The notes: generated by a model not told the origin, from the letters alone. Shown: positions 46,471 to 60,542, numbered from the stretch's first letter. The stretch is 64,000 bases of DNA from Prionace glauca (GCA_037974335.1 CM075760.1:39481603-39545602); one strand, 5' to 3'. Program-made: numbers and translations.

Positions 46471-47900
46471 GTGAGACAGATACAGACTGAGACACACACA
46501 GATACAGAGAGAGAGACACACACAGATACAGAGAGAGAGACACACACACAGATACAGAGAGAAAGACACAGATACAGAGAGAGACACACAGATACACAGA
46601 GAGAGAGAGACACACAGATACAGAGAGAGAGTGACACACAGATACAGAGAGAGAGAGACAAACAGATACAGAGAAAGAGAGACAAAGATACAGAGAGAGA
46701 GAAACACAGAAACAGAGAGAGACACACAGATACAGAGAGAGAGAGACACACACACAGATACAGAGAGAGAGAGAGACAGATACACAGAGAGAGACACACA
46801 CAGATACAGAGAAAGAGACACACAGATACAGAGAGAGAGACACACACAGATACAGAGAAAGAGACACACAGATACAGAGAGAGAGACACACACAGATACA
46901 GAGAGAGTGAGACAGATACAGAGAGAGAGACACACACAGATACAGAGAGAGAGAGACACGCACAGATACAGAGAGAGAGACACACACACAGATACAGAGA
47001 GAGAGATACACAGATACAGAGAGAGACACACACACACAGACACAGAGAGAGAGAGACACACAGATACAGAGAGAGAGACACACACAGATACAGAAAGAGA
47101 CACACAGATACAGAGAAAGAGAGAGCCAGAGAGATACAGATACAGAAAGAGAGAGAGAGAGAGACACAGATACAGAGAGAGAGACACACACAGATACAGA
47201 GAGAGAGACACACACAGATACACAGAGAGAGAGGCACACACAGATACAGAGAGAGAGACACAGAGAGATACAGCGAGAGAGAGAGAGCAAGAGAGATACA
47301 GATACAGAAAGAGAGAGAGAGACACACAGACACAGCGAGAGAGAGACACACAGATACAGAGAGAGAGTGACACAGATACAGAGAGAGAGAGAGAGACAGA
47401 GAGAGAGAGACAGATACAGAGAGAGAGAGAGAGAGACACACAGATACAGAGAGAGAGAAATACAGATACAGAGAGAGAGAGAGACACACACACACTGATA
47501 CAGAGAGAGAGAGACACACAGATACAGACAGAGAGACACAGATACAGAGAGAGAGAGAGGCACAGATACAGAGAGAGAGAGAGACACACAGATACACAGA
47601 GAGAGAGACATACAGATACAGAGAGAGAGAGAGACAGATACAGAGAGAGTGAGACACACACAGATACAGAGAGAGAGACACACACACAGATACAGAGAGA
47701 GAGACACACACACAGATACAGAGAGAGAGATACACAGATACAGAGAGAGACACACACACACAGATACAGAGAGAGAGAGACACACACAGATACAGAGAGA
47801 GAGAGACACACAGATACAGAAAGAGACACACAGATACAGAGAAAGAGAGAGCCAGAGAGATACAGATACAGAAAGAGAGAGAGAGAGAGACACAGATACA
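46471..47900. repeat. Higher-order duplication of about 726 bp in the GA array
   Basis: The phrase AAAGAGAGAGCCAGAGAG occurs with GCC at 47,125 and again at 47,851. Neighbouring unit order is similar in both. A related phrase with GCAAGAGAG is at about 47,288 and 51,634. Confidence 0.65.
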
Positions 47901-48355
47901 GAGAGAGAGACACACACAGATACAGAGAGAGAGACACACACAGATACACAGAGAGAGAGAGAGACGGATACAGAGAGAGAGAGACACACAGATACAGACA
48001 GAGAGACACAGATACAGAGAGAGAGAGAGGCACAGATACAGAGAGAGAGAGAGACACACAGATACACAGAGAAACATACAGATACAGAGAGAGAGAGAGA
48101 CAGATACAGAGAGAGTGAGACACACACAGATACAGAGAGAGAGAGAGAGAGAGACAGATACAGAGAGAGAGACACACCTATACAGAGAGAGAGAGAGAAA
48201 GAGAGAGACAAATACAGACAGAGAGAGACACACAGATACAGAGAGAGAGAGAGACACAGATACAGAGAGAGAGAGACTCACAGATACAGAGAGAGAGACA
48301 CACAGATACAGAGAGAGAGAGATACAGATACAGAGAGAGAGAGAGATACAGATAC

Positions 48356-48386
<31 letters not shown>

Positions 48387-51300
48387 TACAGAGAGAGAGA
48401 GAGACAGTTACAGAGAGAGAGAGAGACACACACAGATACAGAGAGAGAGAGAGATATACAGATACAGAGAGAGAGACACACACAGATACAGATAGAGACA
48501 CACAGATACAGAGAGGGAGAGAGACACAGATACAGAGAGAGAGACACACAGATACGGAGAGAGACACAGATACAGAGAGAGAGAGAGACAGATACAGAGA
48601 GAGACACACACTCACAGACACAGAGAGAGAGACACACACACAGATACAGAGAGAGAGACACACACAGATACAGAGAGAGAGGGACACAGATACAGAGAGA
48701 GAGAGACACACAGATACAGACAGAGAGACACAGATACAGAGAGAGAGAGAGGCACAGATACAGAGAGAGAGAGAGACTCACAGATACAGAGAGAGAGAGA
48801 CATACACAGATACAGAGAGAGAGAGAGAGAGACAGATACAGAGAGAGAGACACACCTATACAGAGAGAGAGAGAGAAAGAGAGAGACAAATACAGACAGA
48901 GAGAGATACACAGATACAGAGAGAGAGAGAGAGAGACACAGATACAGAGAGAGAGAGACACACAGATACAGAGAGAAAGAGACATACAGATACAGGGAGA
49001 GTGAGAGACACAGATACAGAGAGAGAGAGAGATACACATAGAGAGGGAGAGAGAGAGAAACACACACACAGATACAGAGAGAGAGACACACAGATACAGA
49101 GAGAGAGAAATACAGATACAGAGAGAGAGAGAGACACACACACACAGATACAGAGAGAGAGAGACACACAGATACAGACAGAGAGACACAGATACAGAGA
49201 GAGAGAGAGGCACAGATACAGAGAGAGAGAGAGACACACAGATACACAGAGAGACATACAGATACAGAGAGAGAGAGAGACAGATACAGAGAGAGTGAGA
49301 CACACACAGATACAGAGAGAGAGAGAGAGAGACAGATACAGAGAGAGAGACACACCTATACAGAGAGAGAGAGAGAAAGAGAGAGACAAATACAGACAGA
49401 GAGAGACACACAGATACAGAGAGAGAGAGAGACACAGATACAGAGAGAGAGAGACTCACAGATACAGAGAGAGAGACACACAGATACAGAGAGAGAGAGA
49501 TACAGATACAGAGAGAGAGAGAGATACAGATACAGAGAGAGAGAGAGACAGAGAGACACAGAGATACAGAGAGAGAGAGAGACAGTTACAGAGAGAGAGA
49601 GAGACATACAGATACAGAGAGAGAGAGAGATATACAGATACAGAGAGAGAGACACACACAGATACAGAGAGAGACACACAGATACAGAGAGGGAGAGAGA
49701 CACAGATACAGAGAGAGAGACACACAGATACGGAGAGAGAGACACAGATACAGAGAGAGAGAGAGACAGATACAGAGAGAGACACACACTCACAGACACA
49801 GAGAGAGAGACACACACACAGATACAGAGAGAGAGACACACACAGATACAGAGAGAGAGGGACACAGATACAGAGAGAGAGAGACACACAGATACAGACA
49901 GAGAGACACAGATACAGAGAGAGAGAGAGGCACAGATACAGAGAGAGAGAGAGACTCACAGATACAGAGAGAGAGAGACATACACAGATACAGAGAGAGA
50001 GAGAGAGAGACAGATACAGAGAGAGAGACACACCTATACAGAGAGAGAGAGAGAAAGAGAGAGACAAATACAGACAGAGAGAGACACACAGATACAGAGA
50101 GAGAGAGAGAGAGACACAGATACAGAGAGAGAGAGACACACAGATACAGAGAGAAAGAGACATACAGATATAGGGAGAGTGAGAGACACAGATACAGAGA
50201 GAGAGAGAGATACACATAGAGAGGGAGAGAGAGAGAAACACACACACAGATACAGAGAGAGAGACACACAGATACAGAGAGAGAGAGATACAGATACAGA
50301 GAGAGAGAGATACAGATACAGAGAGAGCGAGAGAGAGAGACACAGAGATACAGAGAGAGAGAGAGACAGTTACAGAGAGAGAGAGAGACACACAGATATA
50401 GAGAGAGAGAGATATACAGATATAGAGAGAGAGAGATATACAGATACAGAGAGAGAGACACACACAGATACAGAGACACACAGATACAGAGAGAGAGAGA
50501 GACACAGATACAGAGAGAGCGACACACACAGATACAGAGAGACACAGATACAGAGAGAGAGAGAGACAGATACAGAGAGAGACACACACTCACAGACACA
50601 GAGAGAGAGACACACACACAGATACAGAGAGAGAGACACACACAGAAACAGAGTGAGAGGGACACAGATACAGAGAGAGAGAGACACACAGTTACAGAGA
50701 GAGAGACACACAGATACAGAGAGAGAGAAAGACACAGATAAAGAGAGAGAGAGACAGATACAGAGAGAAAGACACACATATACAGAGAGAGAGACACACA
50801 GATACAGAGAGAGACACACAGATACAGAGAGAGAGAGAGACACAGATACAGAGAGAGAGACACACACAGATACAGAGAGAGAGACACAAATACAGAGAGA
50901 GAGAGAGACACAGATACAGAGAGAGAGAGAGACACAGATACAGAGAGAGACACACAGATACAGAGAGAGAGACACAGATACAGAGAGAGAGAGACAGATA
51001 CAGAGAGAGACACACACTCACAGACACAGAGAGAGAGACACACACAGATACAGAGAGAGAGAGACACACAGATACAGAGAGAGAGACACAGATACAGAGA
51101 GAGAGAGACACACAGATACAGAGAGAGACACACACAGATACAGAGAGAGAGAAAGACACAGATACAGAGAGAGAGACAGACACAGATACAGAGAGAGAGA
51201 GAGAGACACACACACAGATACAGAGAGAGAGAGAGAGACACAGATACAGAGAGAGAGATACAGATACAGAGAGAGAGAGATACAGATACAGAGAGAGAGA

Positions 51301-52189
51301 GACACACAGATACAGAGAGAGAGACACACACAGATACAGAGAGAGAGAGACACACACACAGATACAGAGAGAGAGAGATACAGATACAGAGAGAGACACA
51401 GACACACACAGATACAGAGAGAGAGAGAGACACACACAGATGCAGAGAGAGCGAGATACAGATACAGAGAGAGACACAGACACACACAGATACAGAGAGA
51501 GAGAGAGACACACACAGATGCAGAGAGAGCGAGATACAGATACAGAGAGAGAGAGACACACACAGATACAGAGAGAGAGAGACACGCACAGATACAGAGA
51601 GAGAGACACAGAGAGATACAGCGAGAGAGAGAGAGCAAGAGAGATACAGATACAGAAAGAGAGAGAGAGAGACACACAGACACAGCGAGAGAGAGACACA
51701 CAGATACAGAGAGAGAATGACACAGATACAGAGAGTGAGAGAGAGACAGAGAGAGAGAGACAGATACAGAGAGAGAGTGAGAGAGACACAGATACAGAGA
51801 GAGAGAAATACAGATACAGAAAGAGAGAGAGACACACACACACAGATACAGAGAGAGAGAGACACACAGATACAGACAGAGAGACACAGATACAGAGAGA
51901 GAGAGAGGCACAGATACAGAGAGAGAGAGAGACACACAGATACACAGAGAGACATACAGATACAGAGAGAGAGAGAGACCGATACATAGAGAGTGAGACA
52001 CACACAGATACAGAGAGAGAGAGAGAGAGACAGATACAGAGAGAGAGACACACCTATACAGAGAGAGAGAGAGAGAGAGAGAGACAAATACAGACAGAGA
52101 GAGACACACAGATACAGAGAGAGAGAGAGAGACACAGATACAGAGAGAGAGAGACTCACAGATACAGAGAGAGAGACACACAGATACAG

Positions 52190-55100
52190 AGAGAGAGAGA
52201 TACAGATACAGAGAGAGAGAGAGATACAGATACAGAGAGAGAGAGAGACAGAGAGAGACACAGAGATACAGAGAGAGAGAGAGACAGTTACAGAGAGAGA
52301 GAGAGACACACAGATACAGAGAGAGAGAGATATATACAGATACAGAGAGAGAGACACACAGATACAGAGAGAGACACACACTCACAGACACAGAGAGAGA
52401 GACACACACACAGATACAGAGAGAGAGACACACACAGATACAGAGAGAGAGGGACACAGATACAGAGAGAGAGAGACACACAGATACAGACAGAGAGACA
52501 CAGATACAGAGAGAGAGAGAGGCACAGATACAGAGAGAGAGAGAGACACACAGATACAGAGAGAGAGAGACATACACAGATACAGAGAGAGAGAGAGAGA
52601 GACAGATACAGAGAGAGAGACACACCTATACAGAGAGAGAGAGAGAAAGAGAGAGACAAATACAGACAGAGAGAGACACACAGATACAGAGAGAGAGAGA
52701 GAGAGACACAGATACAAAGAGAGAGAGACACACAGATACAGAGAGAAAGAGACATACAGATACAGGGAGAGTGAGAGACACAGATACAGAGAGAGAGAGA
52801 GATACACATAGAGAGGGAGAGAGAGAGAAACACACACACAGATACAGAGAGAGAGACACACAGATACAGAGAGAGAGAGATACAGATACAGAGAGAGAGA
52901 GATACAGATACAGAGAGAGAGAGAGAGAGACAGTTACAGAGAGAGAGAGAGACACACAGATATAGAGAGAGAGAGATATACAGATACAGAGAGAGAGACA
53001 CACAAAGATACAGAGACACACAGATACAGAGAGAGAGAGAGACACAGATACAGAGAGAGCGACACACACAGATACAGAGAGAGAGACACAGATACAGAGA
53101 GAGAGAGAGACAGATACAGAGAGAGACACACACTCACAGACACAGAGAGAGAGAGACACACACAGATACAGAGAGAGAGACACACACAGAAACAGAGTGA
53201 GAGGGACACAGATACAGAGAGAGAGAGACACACAGTTACAGAGAGAGAGACACACAGATACAGAGAGAGAGAAAGACACAGATACAGAGAGAGAGAGACA
53301 GATACAGAGAGAAAGACACACATATACAGAGAGAGAGACACACAGATACAGAGAGAGACACACAGATACAGAGAGAGAGAGAGACACAGATACAGAGAGA
53401 GAGACACACACAGATACAGAGAGAGAGACACAAATACAGAGAGAGAGAGAGACACAGATACAGAGAGAGAGAGAGACGCAGATACAGAGAGAGACACACA
53501 GATACAGAGAGAGAGACACAGATACAGAGAGAGAGAGAGACAGATACAGAGAGAGACACACACTCACAGACACAGAGAGAGAGACACACACAGATACAGA
53601 GAGAGAGACACACAGATACAGAGAGAGAGAAAGACACAGATACAGAGAGAGAGACAGACACAGATACAGAGAGAGAGAGAGAGACACACACACAGATACA
53701 GAGAGAGAGAGAGACACACAGATACAGAGAGAGAGATACAGATACAGAGAGAGAGAGAGATACAGATACAGAGAGAGAGAGAGACAGAGAGAGACACAGA
53801 GATACAGAGAGAGAGAGAGACAGTTACAGAGAGAGAGAGAGACACACAGATACAGAGAGAGAGAGATATATACAGATACAGAGAGAGAGACACACAGATA
53901 CAGAGAGAGACACACACTCACAGACACAGAGAGAGAGACACACACACAGATACAGAGAGAGAGACACACACAGATACAGAGAGAGAGGGACACAGATACA
54001 GAGAGAGAGAGACACACAGATACAGACAGAGAGACACAGATACAGAGAGAGAGAGAGGCACAGATACAGAGAGAGAGAGAGACACACAGATACAGAGAGA
54101 GAGAGACATACACAGATACAGAGAGAGAGAGAGAGAGACAGATACAGAGAGAGAGACACACCTATACAGAGAGAGAGAGAGAAAGAGAGAGACAAATACA
54201 GACAGAGAGAGACACACAGATACAGAGAGAGAGAGAGAGAGACACAGATACAAAGAGAGAGAGACACACAGATACAGAGAGAAAGAGACATACAGATACA
54301 GGGAGAGTGAGAGACACAGATACAGAGAGAGAGAGAGATACACATAGAGAGGGAGAGAGAGAGAAACACACACACAGATACAGAGAGAGAGACACACAGA
54401 TACAGAGAGAGAGAGATACAGATACAGAGAGAGAGAGATACAGATACAGAGAGAGAGAGAGAGAGACAGTTACAGAGAGAGAGAGAGACACACAGATATA
54501 GAGAGAGAGAGATATACAGATACAGAGAGAGAGACACACAAAGATACAGAGACACACAGATACAGAGAGAGAGAGAGACACAGATACAGAGAGAGCGACA
54601 CACACAGATACAGAGAGAGAGACACAGATACAGAGAGAGAGAGAGACAGATACAGAGAGAGACACACACTCACAGACACAGAGAGAGAGAGACACACACA
54701 GATACAGAGAGAGAGACACACACAGAAACAGAGTGAGAGGGACACAGATACAGAGAGAGAGAGACACACAGTTACAGAGAGAGAGACACACAGATACAGA
54801 GAGAGAGAAAGACACAGATACAGAGAGAGAGAGACAGATACAGAGAGAAAGACACACATATACAGAGAGAGAGACACACAGATACAGAGAGAGACACACA
54901 GATACAGAGAGAGAGAGAGACACAGATACAGAGAGAGAGACACACACAGATACAGAGAGAGAGACACAAATACAGAGAGAGAGAGAGACACAGATACAGA
55001 GAGAGAGAGAGACGCAGATACAGAGAGAGACACACAGATACAGAGAGAGAGACACAGATACAGAGAGAGAGAGAGACAGATACAGAGAGAGACACACACT

Positions 55101-55261
55101 CACAGACACAGAGAGAGAGACACACACAGATACAGAGAGAGAGACACACAGATACAGAGAGAGAGAAAGACACAGATACAGAGAGAGAGACAGACACAGA
55201 TACAGAGAGAGAGAGAGAGACACACACACAGATACAGAGAGAGAGAGAGACACACAGATAC
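52190..55261. repeat. Near-perfect tandem duplication, 1,536-bp unit
   Basis: Three independent markers give the same shift: TATATACAGATACAG at 52,331 and 53,867; CCTATACAG at 52,625 and 54,161; GAGACACAGAGATACAG at 52,255 and 53,791. Long translated stretches in the two copies are identical. The left edge, near 52,190, is approximate. Confidence 0.88.
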
Positions 55262-55937
55262 AGAGAGAGAGATACAGATACAGAGAGAGAGAGATACAGA
55301 TACAGAGAGAGAGAGACACACAGATACAGAGAGAGAGACACACACAGATACAGAGAGAGAGAGACACACACACAGATACAGAGAGAGAGAGATACGGATA
55401 CAGAGAGAGACACACACAGATACAGAGAGAGAGAGAGACACACACAGATGCAGAGAGAGCGAGATACAGATACAGAGAGAGAGAGACACACACAGATACA
55501 GAGAGAGAGTGAGATACAGATACAGAGAGACAGACACACACAGATACAGAGAGAGAGAGATACAGATACAGAGAGAGACACACACACAGATACAGAGGGA
55601 GAGAGAGATACAGTTACAGAGAGAGACACACACACAGATACAGAGAGAGAGACACACACAGATACAGAGAGAGAGAGAGAGATACAGATACAGAGAGAGA
55701 GACACAGATACAGAGAGAGAGAGACAGATACAGAGAGAGAGAGAGACACACAGATACAGAGAGAGAGACACACACAGATACAGAGAGAGAGACACACACA
55801 GATACAGAGAAAGAGACACACAGATACAGAGAGAGAGACACACAGATACAGAGAGAGAGACACACACAGATACAGAGAGAGAGAGAGACACTCAGATACA
55901 GAGAGAGAGACACACAGATACAGAGAGAGAGAGACAG

Positions 55938-56275
55938 CATAGAACCCTACAGTGCAGAAACAGGCCCTTCGGCCCATCGAGTCTGCACCGAACACAATCC
56001 CACCCAGACCCTATCCCCATATCCCTACACATTTACCTGCTAATCCCTCTAACCTACTCATCCCAGGGCACTAAGGGGCAATTTTTACCATAGCCAATGA
56101 ACCTAACCCGCACATCTTTGGACTGTGGGAGGAAACCGGAGCACCCAGAGAAAACCCATGCAGACACGAGGAGAATGTGCAAACTCCACACAGGCAGTGA
56201 CCCGAGCCGGGAATCGAACCCAGGACCCTGGAGCTGTGAAGCAGCAGTGCTAACCACTGTGCTATCGTGCCGCCC
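55938..56275 (-). repeat. Full-length SINE inserted in the GA array
   Basis: 338 bp, minus strand, closely similar to the SINE at 23,919-24,271: tail complement CATAGAACCCTACAGTGCAG, GGCCCTTCGGCCCATCGAG, body, B box complement GGGAATCGAACCC, A box region CTAACCACTGTGCTATCG and head end GCCGCCCC. Both flanks are CAGATACAGAGAG-type, so target-site duplications cannot be told from the array. Confidence 0.92.
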
Positions 56276-56684
56276 CAGATACAGAGAGAGAGACACACAC
56301 AGATACAGAGAGAGAGACACACACACAGATACAGAGAGAGAGAGACACACACAGATACAGAGAGAGAGAGAGACACAGATACAGAGAGAGAGACACACAC
56401 ACAGATACAGAGAGAGAGAGAGACACACAGATACAGAGAGAGAGACACACACAGATACAGAGAGAGAGACACACACAGATACAGAGAGAGAGAGAGACAC
56501 ACACAGATACAGAGAGAGAGACACACACAGATACAGAGAGAGAGAGACAGATACAGAGAGAGACACACACAGATACAGTGAGAGAGACACACACAGATAC
56601 AGAGAGAGAGAGACACACAGATACAGAGAGAGACACACACAGATACAGTGAGAGAGACACACACAGATACAGAGAGAGAGAGAG
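56276..56684. repeat. GA-type microsatellite array
   Basis: Continuation of the mega-array after the SINE. Ends GAGAGAGAGAGTGTTCCTGTG where polarity changes. Confidence 0.9.
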
Positions 56685-59148
56685 TGTTCCTGTGTGTGCG
56701 TGTGTGTGTGTTGCTCTGTGTCTGTATGAGTTTATCACTCTGTGTGTGATTCTCACTTTGTGTGTGTGTGATTCTCACTTTGTGTGTGTGTGTTTCTCTC
56801 TTTGTGTGTGTGTGTGTTTCTGTCTTCGGGTGTGTGTGTGTTTCTCTCTTTGCGTGTGTGTGTGTTTCTCTCTTTGCGTGAGTGTGTGTTTCTCTCTTCG
56901 GGTGTGTGTGTTTCTCTCTTCGGGTATGTGTGTGTTTCTCTTTGTGTGTGTGTGTTTCTCTCTTTGGGTGTGTGTGTGTTTCTCTCTTCGGGTGTGTGTG
57001 TTTCTCTCTTTGGGTGTGTGTGTGTTTCTCTCTTCGGGTGTGTGTGTTTCTCTCTTTGGGTGTGTGTGTTTCTCTCTTTGGGTGTGTGTGTGTTTCTCTC
57101 TTCATGTATGTGTGTGTTTCTGTGTGTGTGTTTCTCTCTTTGCGTGTGTGTGCATTTCTCTCTTTGTGTGTGTGTTTCTGTGTGTGTGTGTGTTTTTCTC
57201 TTTGTATGTGATCCTCTCTTTGCGTGTGTGTGTTTCTCTCTTTGTGACTGAGTGTTTCTGTCTTTGTGACTGAATGTGTTTCTGTGTGTGTGTGTGTGTG
57301 TTGCTCTGTGCATGTGTGTGTTTCTCTCTTTGTGTGTGCGTGTGTTTCTCTCTTTGTGTGTGTGATTTGTCTTTGTGTGTGTGTTTCTGTGTGTGTGTGT
57401 GATTGTGCTTTTCTCTTTATCTGTGTGTTTTTCTCTTTGTGTGTGTGTGTTTCTCTCTGTAACTGTGTGTGTTTCTCTCTGTAACTGTGTGTGTTTCTCT
57501 CTTTCCGTGTGTGTGTTTCTCTCTTTGTGTGTGTGTTTCTCTCTTTGTGTGTGTGTTTCTCTCTTTGTGTGTGTGTTTCTCTCTTTGAGACTGATTGTTT
57601 CTGTGTGTGCGTGTGTGTTGCTCACTTTGTGTTTTTGTTTCTTTCTTTGTGTGTGCGTGTGTGTGTTTTTCTCTTTGTGTGTGTTTCTCTGTATGTATGT
57701 TTCCCCCTTTGTGTGTGTGTTTCTCTCTTTGTGTGTGTGTTTCTATGTGTGTGTGCGTGTGTGTGTTTTTCTCTTTGTGTGTGTGTGTTTCTCTCTTTGT
57801 GACTGTGAGTCTTTCTCTGTGACTGTATGTGTTTCTGTGTGTGTTTCTCTTTGGGTGTGTGTGTGTTTCTCTCTTTGGGTGTGTGTGTGATTCTCTCTTC
57901 GTGTATGTGTGTATGTTTCTGTGTCTGTATGCGTTTCTCTCTTTGTGTGTTTGTTTCTCTCTTTGTGTGTGTATGTTTCTCTCTTTGTGTGTGTGTTTCT
58001 CTCTTTGTGACTGTGTGTGTTTGCATGTGTGTTACTCTGTGCGTGTGTCTTGCTTTGTGTGTGTGGTTCTGTCTTTGCGTCTGTGTGTGTGTGTTTCTTC
58101 TTTGTGTGTGTGTGTGTTTCTCTCTTTGTGTTTTTGTTTCTTTCTTTGTGTATGCGTGTGTGTGTTTTTCTCTTTGTGTGTGTTTCTCTGTATGTATGTT
58201 TCCCCCTTTGTGTGTGTGTTTCTCTCTTTGTGTGTGTGTTTCTATGTGTGTGTGCGTGTGTGTGTTTTTCTCTTTGTGTGTGTGTGTTTCTCTCTTTGTG
58301 ACTGTGAGTCTTTCTCTGTGACTGTATGTGTTTCTGTGTGTGTTTCTCTTTGGGTGTGTGTGTGTTTCTCTCTTTGGGTGTGTGTGTGATTCTCTCTTCG
58401 TGTATGTGTGTATGTTTCTGTGTCTGTATGCGTTTCTCTCTTTGTGTGTGTGTTTCTCTCTTTGTGTGTGTGTGTTTCTCTCTTTATGTGTGTGTGTTTC
58501 TCTCTTTGTGACTGTGTACGTCTTCGTCTCTTTCTGACTTTGTGTGTGTTTGCATGTGTATTGCTCTGTGCGTGTGTCTTGCTTTGTGCGTGTGTGTTTC
58601 TCGCTTTGTGCGTGTGTGTGTTTCTCTTTTTGTGTTTGTGTGTTTCTCTCTTTGGGTGTGTGTGTTGTTCTGTCTTTGCGTCTGTGTGTGTGTGTTTCTC
58701 TCTTTGCGTCTGTGTGTGTGTGTGTTTCTCTCTTTGTGTGTGTGTGTTTCTCTCTTTGTGTTTTTGTTTCTTTGTGTGTGTGTTTCTGTGTGTGTGCGTG
58801 TGTGTGTTTTTCTCTTTGTGTGTGCATGTGTGTGTTTCTCGCTTTGTGACTATATGTCTGTGTGTGTGTGTGTGCGTGTGTGTTGCTCTGTGTATGTGTG
58901 TTTCTTTCTTTATGTGTACGTGTGTTTCTCTCTGTGTTTGTGTGTGTTTCTCTCTTTGTGTGTGTGTTTCTGTGTGTGTTGGTTGTTCTGTGCATGTATG
59001 TGTGTATTTCTCTCTGTGTTTGTGTGTGTTTCTCTCTTTGTGTGTGTGTTTCTGTGCGTGTGTGTTGCTCTGTGTGTGTGTGTTTCTCTCACTTGACTGT
59101 GTGAGTTTCTCTCTTTGTGTGTGTGTTTCTCTCTTTGTTTGTGTGTTT
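56685..59148. repeat. GT array with 499-bp tandem duplication
   Basis: GTGTGTGTTTCTCTCTTTGTG units. The block 57,629-57,955 is repeated at 58,128-58,454 (GTTTTTGTTTCTTTC at 57,631 and 58,130; shift 499). Confidence 0.88.
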
Positions 59149-59255
59149 CAAAGAACAGAAACAGCCCGTGTAAACAGGCCCTTTGGCCCAACGAGCCCGC
59201 GCCGCCATTTTAACATTATCAAACCCCCCCTCCACCCATGACCCTTATCAATGTT
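59149..59255 (-). repeat. Interspersed repeat end, inverted copy of 21.6 kb
   Basis: CAAAGAACAGAAACAGCCCG, AGGCCCTTTGGCCCAACGAGC, CGCCATTTTAACATTATC and CACCCATGACCCTTATC are the reverse of the 21,612-21,722 element. Here it lies in a GT array, there in a GA array. Confidence 0.85.
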
Positions 59256-60232
59256 GTGTTTGTGTGTATGTTTCTCTGTGTGTGTGTTTCTCTGTGTGTG
59301 TGTTTCTCTGTGTGTGTGTTTCTCTGTGTGTGTGTTTCTCTGTGTGTGTTTCTCTGTGTATGTTTCTCTGTGTGTGTGTTTCTCTGTGTGTGTGTTTCTC
59401 TGTGTGTGTTTCTCTGTGTGTTTCTCTTTGTGTGTTTCTCTGTGTGTGTGTTTCTCTGTGTGTGTGTTTCTCTGTGTGTGTGTTTCTCTGTGAGTGTGTT
59501 TCTCTGTGTGTGTTTCTCTGTGTGTTTCTCTTTGTGTGTTTCTCTGTGTGTGTGTTTCTCTGTGTGTGTGTTTCTCTGTGTGTGTGTTTCTCTGTGAGTG
59601 TGTTTCTCTGTGTGTGTTTCTCTGTGTGTTTCTCTTTGTGTGTTTCTCTGTGTGTGTGTTTCTCTGTGTGTGTGTCTGTGTTTCTCTGTGTGTGTGTTTC
59701 TCTGTGTGTGTGTTTCTCTGTGTGTGTGTTTCTCTGTGTGTGTTTCTCTGTGTGTGTGTTTCTCTGTGTGTGTTTCTCTGTGTGTGTGTTTCTCTGTGAG
59801 TGTGTTTCTCTGTGTGTGTTTCTCTGTGTGTGTTTCTCTCTGTGTGTGTTTCTCTGTGAGTGTGTTTCTCTGTGTGTGTTTCTCTGTGTGTGTGTTTCTC
59901 TGTGAGTGTGTTTCTCTGTGTGTGTTTCTCTGTGTGTTTCTCTTTGTGTGTTTCTCTGTGTGTGTGTTTCTCTTTGTGTGTGTGTTTCTGTGTGTGCGTT
60001 TCTGTGTGTGTATTTGTCTCTGTGTGTTTCCCTCTCTGTGTTTTTGTTTTTTTTTCTCTGTGTGCTTGTGTGTTTCCCTCTTTGTGTATCTGTGTTTCCC
60101 TCTTTGTGTGTATGTGCTCCTCTCTTTGTGTGCGTGTGTGTGTTTCTCGCTTTGTGTATCTGTGTTTTCCTCTTTGTGTGAGTGTTTCTTTCTCTTTGTG
60201 TGTGAGTGTTTCTGTGTGTGTGTGAGTGTGAG
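59256..60232. repeat. GT array, GTTTCTCTGTGTGTGT unit
   Basis: A more regular 16-18 bp unit, TGTGTGTGTTTCTCTG, with a roughly 104-bp higher-order repeat (TGTGAGTGTGTTTCTC then TTTGTGTGTTTC; matching frames start at 59,494 and 59,598). Confidence 0.88.
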
Positions 60233-60542
60233 TAGATGGCCTACTCCTGCTCCTATTTCTTATGTTCTTGTGTACACAGCTCCAGGGACCTGGGTTCGAT
60301 TCCCAGCTTGGGTCACTGTCTGTGTGGAGTCTGTATGTTCTCCCCGTGTCTGGGTGGGTTTCCTCCGGGTGCTCCGGTTTCCTCCCACAATCTGAAAGAT
60401 GTGCTGGTTAGGGTGTATTGACTGTGCTAAATTCTCCCTCAGTGTAACCCGAACAGGTGCCGGAGTGTGGGGACTGGGGGATTTTCACAGTAACTTTATT
60501 CCAGTGTTAATGTGAACCTACTTGTGACACTAATAAATAAAC
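60233..60542 (+). repeat. LINE tail plus truncated SINE (anchor start, copy 5)
   Basis: Same junction as the other copies, but the LINE tail begins a little later (AGATGGCCTACTCCTGC); B box intact. Confidence 0.88.

Larger units (their letters stand above)
44598..55937. repeat. GA-type mega-array, 11.3 kb
   Basis: The longest array: CAGATACAGAGAGAGAGACACACA units whose length varies in two-base steps, with almost no other sequence. It holds nested higher-order repeats. The marker ACACACCTATACAGAGAG occurs near 48,175, 48,855, 49,355, 50,033, 52,053, 52,625 and 54,161. The marker GAAACAGAGTGAGAGGGACA occurs near 50,644, 53,190 and 54,726. Frames over 1,000 codons here come from the lack of stops in the repeat. 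Confidence 0.92.

Noticed and set aside
44930-48211. Open frame of 1,093 codons on the minus strand (Ser/Leu/Cys/Val-rich) and similar frames across the arrays
   Set aside because: The GA/CA repeats contain no stop codon in several frames, so frames of this size are expected on both strands at once. The peptides have no domain and change frame with unit length.
46631-49004. Arg/Glu/Thr-rich frames on + resembling an [13 protein letters not shown] coiled coil
   Set aside because: Direct translation of CAGATACAGAGAGAGA microsatellite. Neighbouring frames are equally open and there is no start context, splice site or poly(A) signal.
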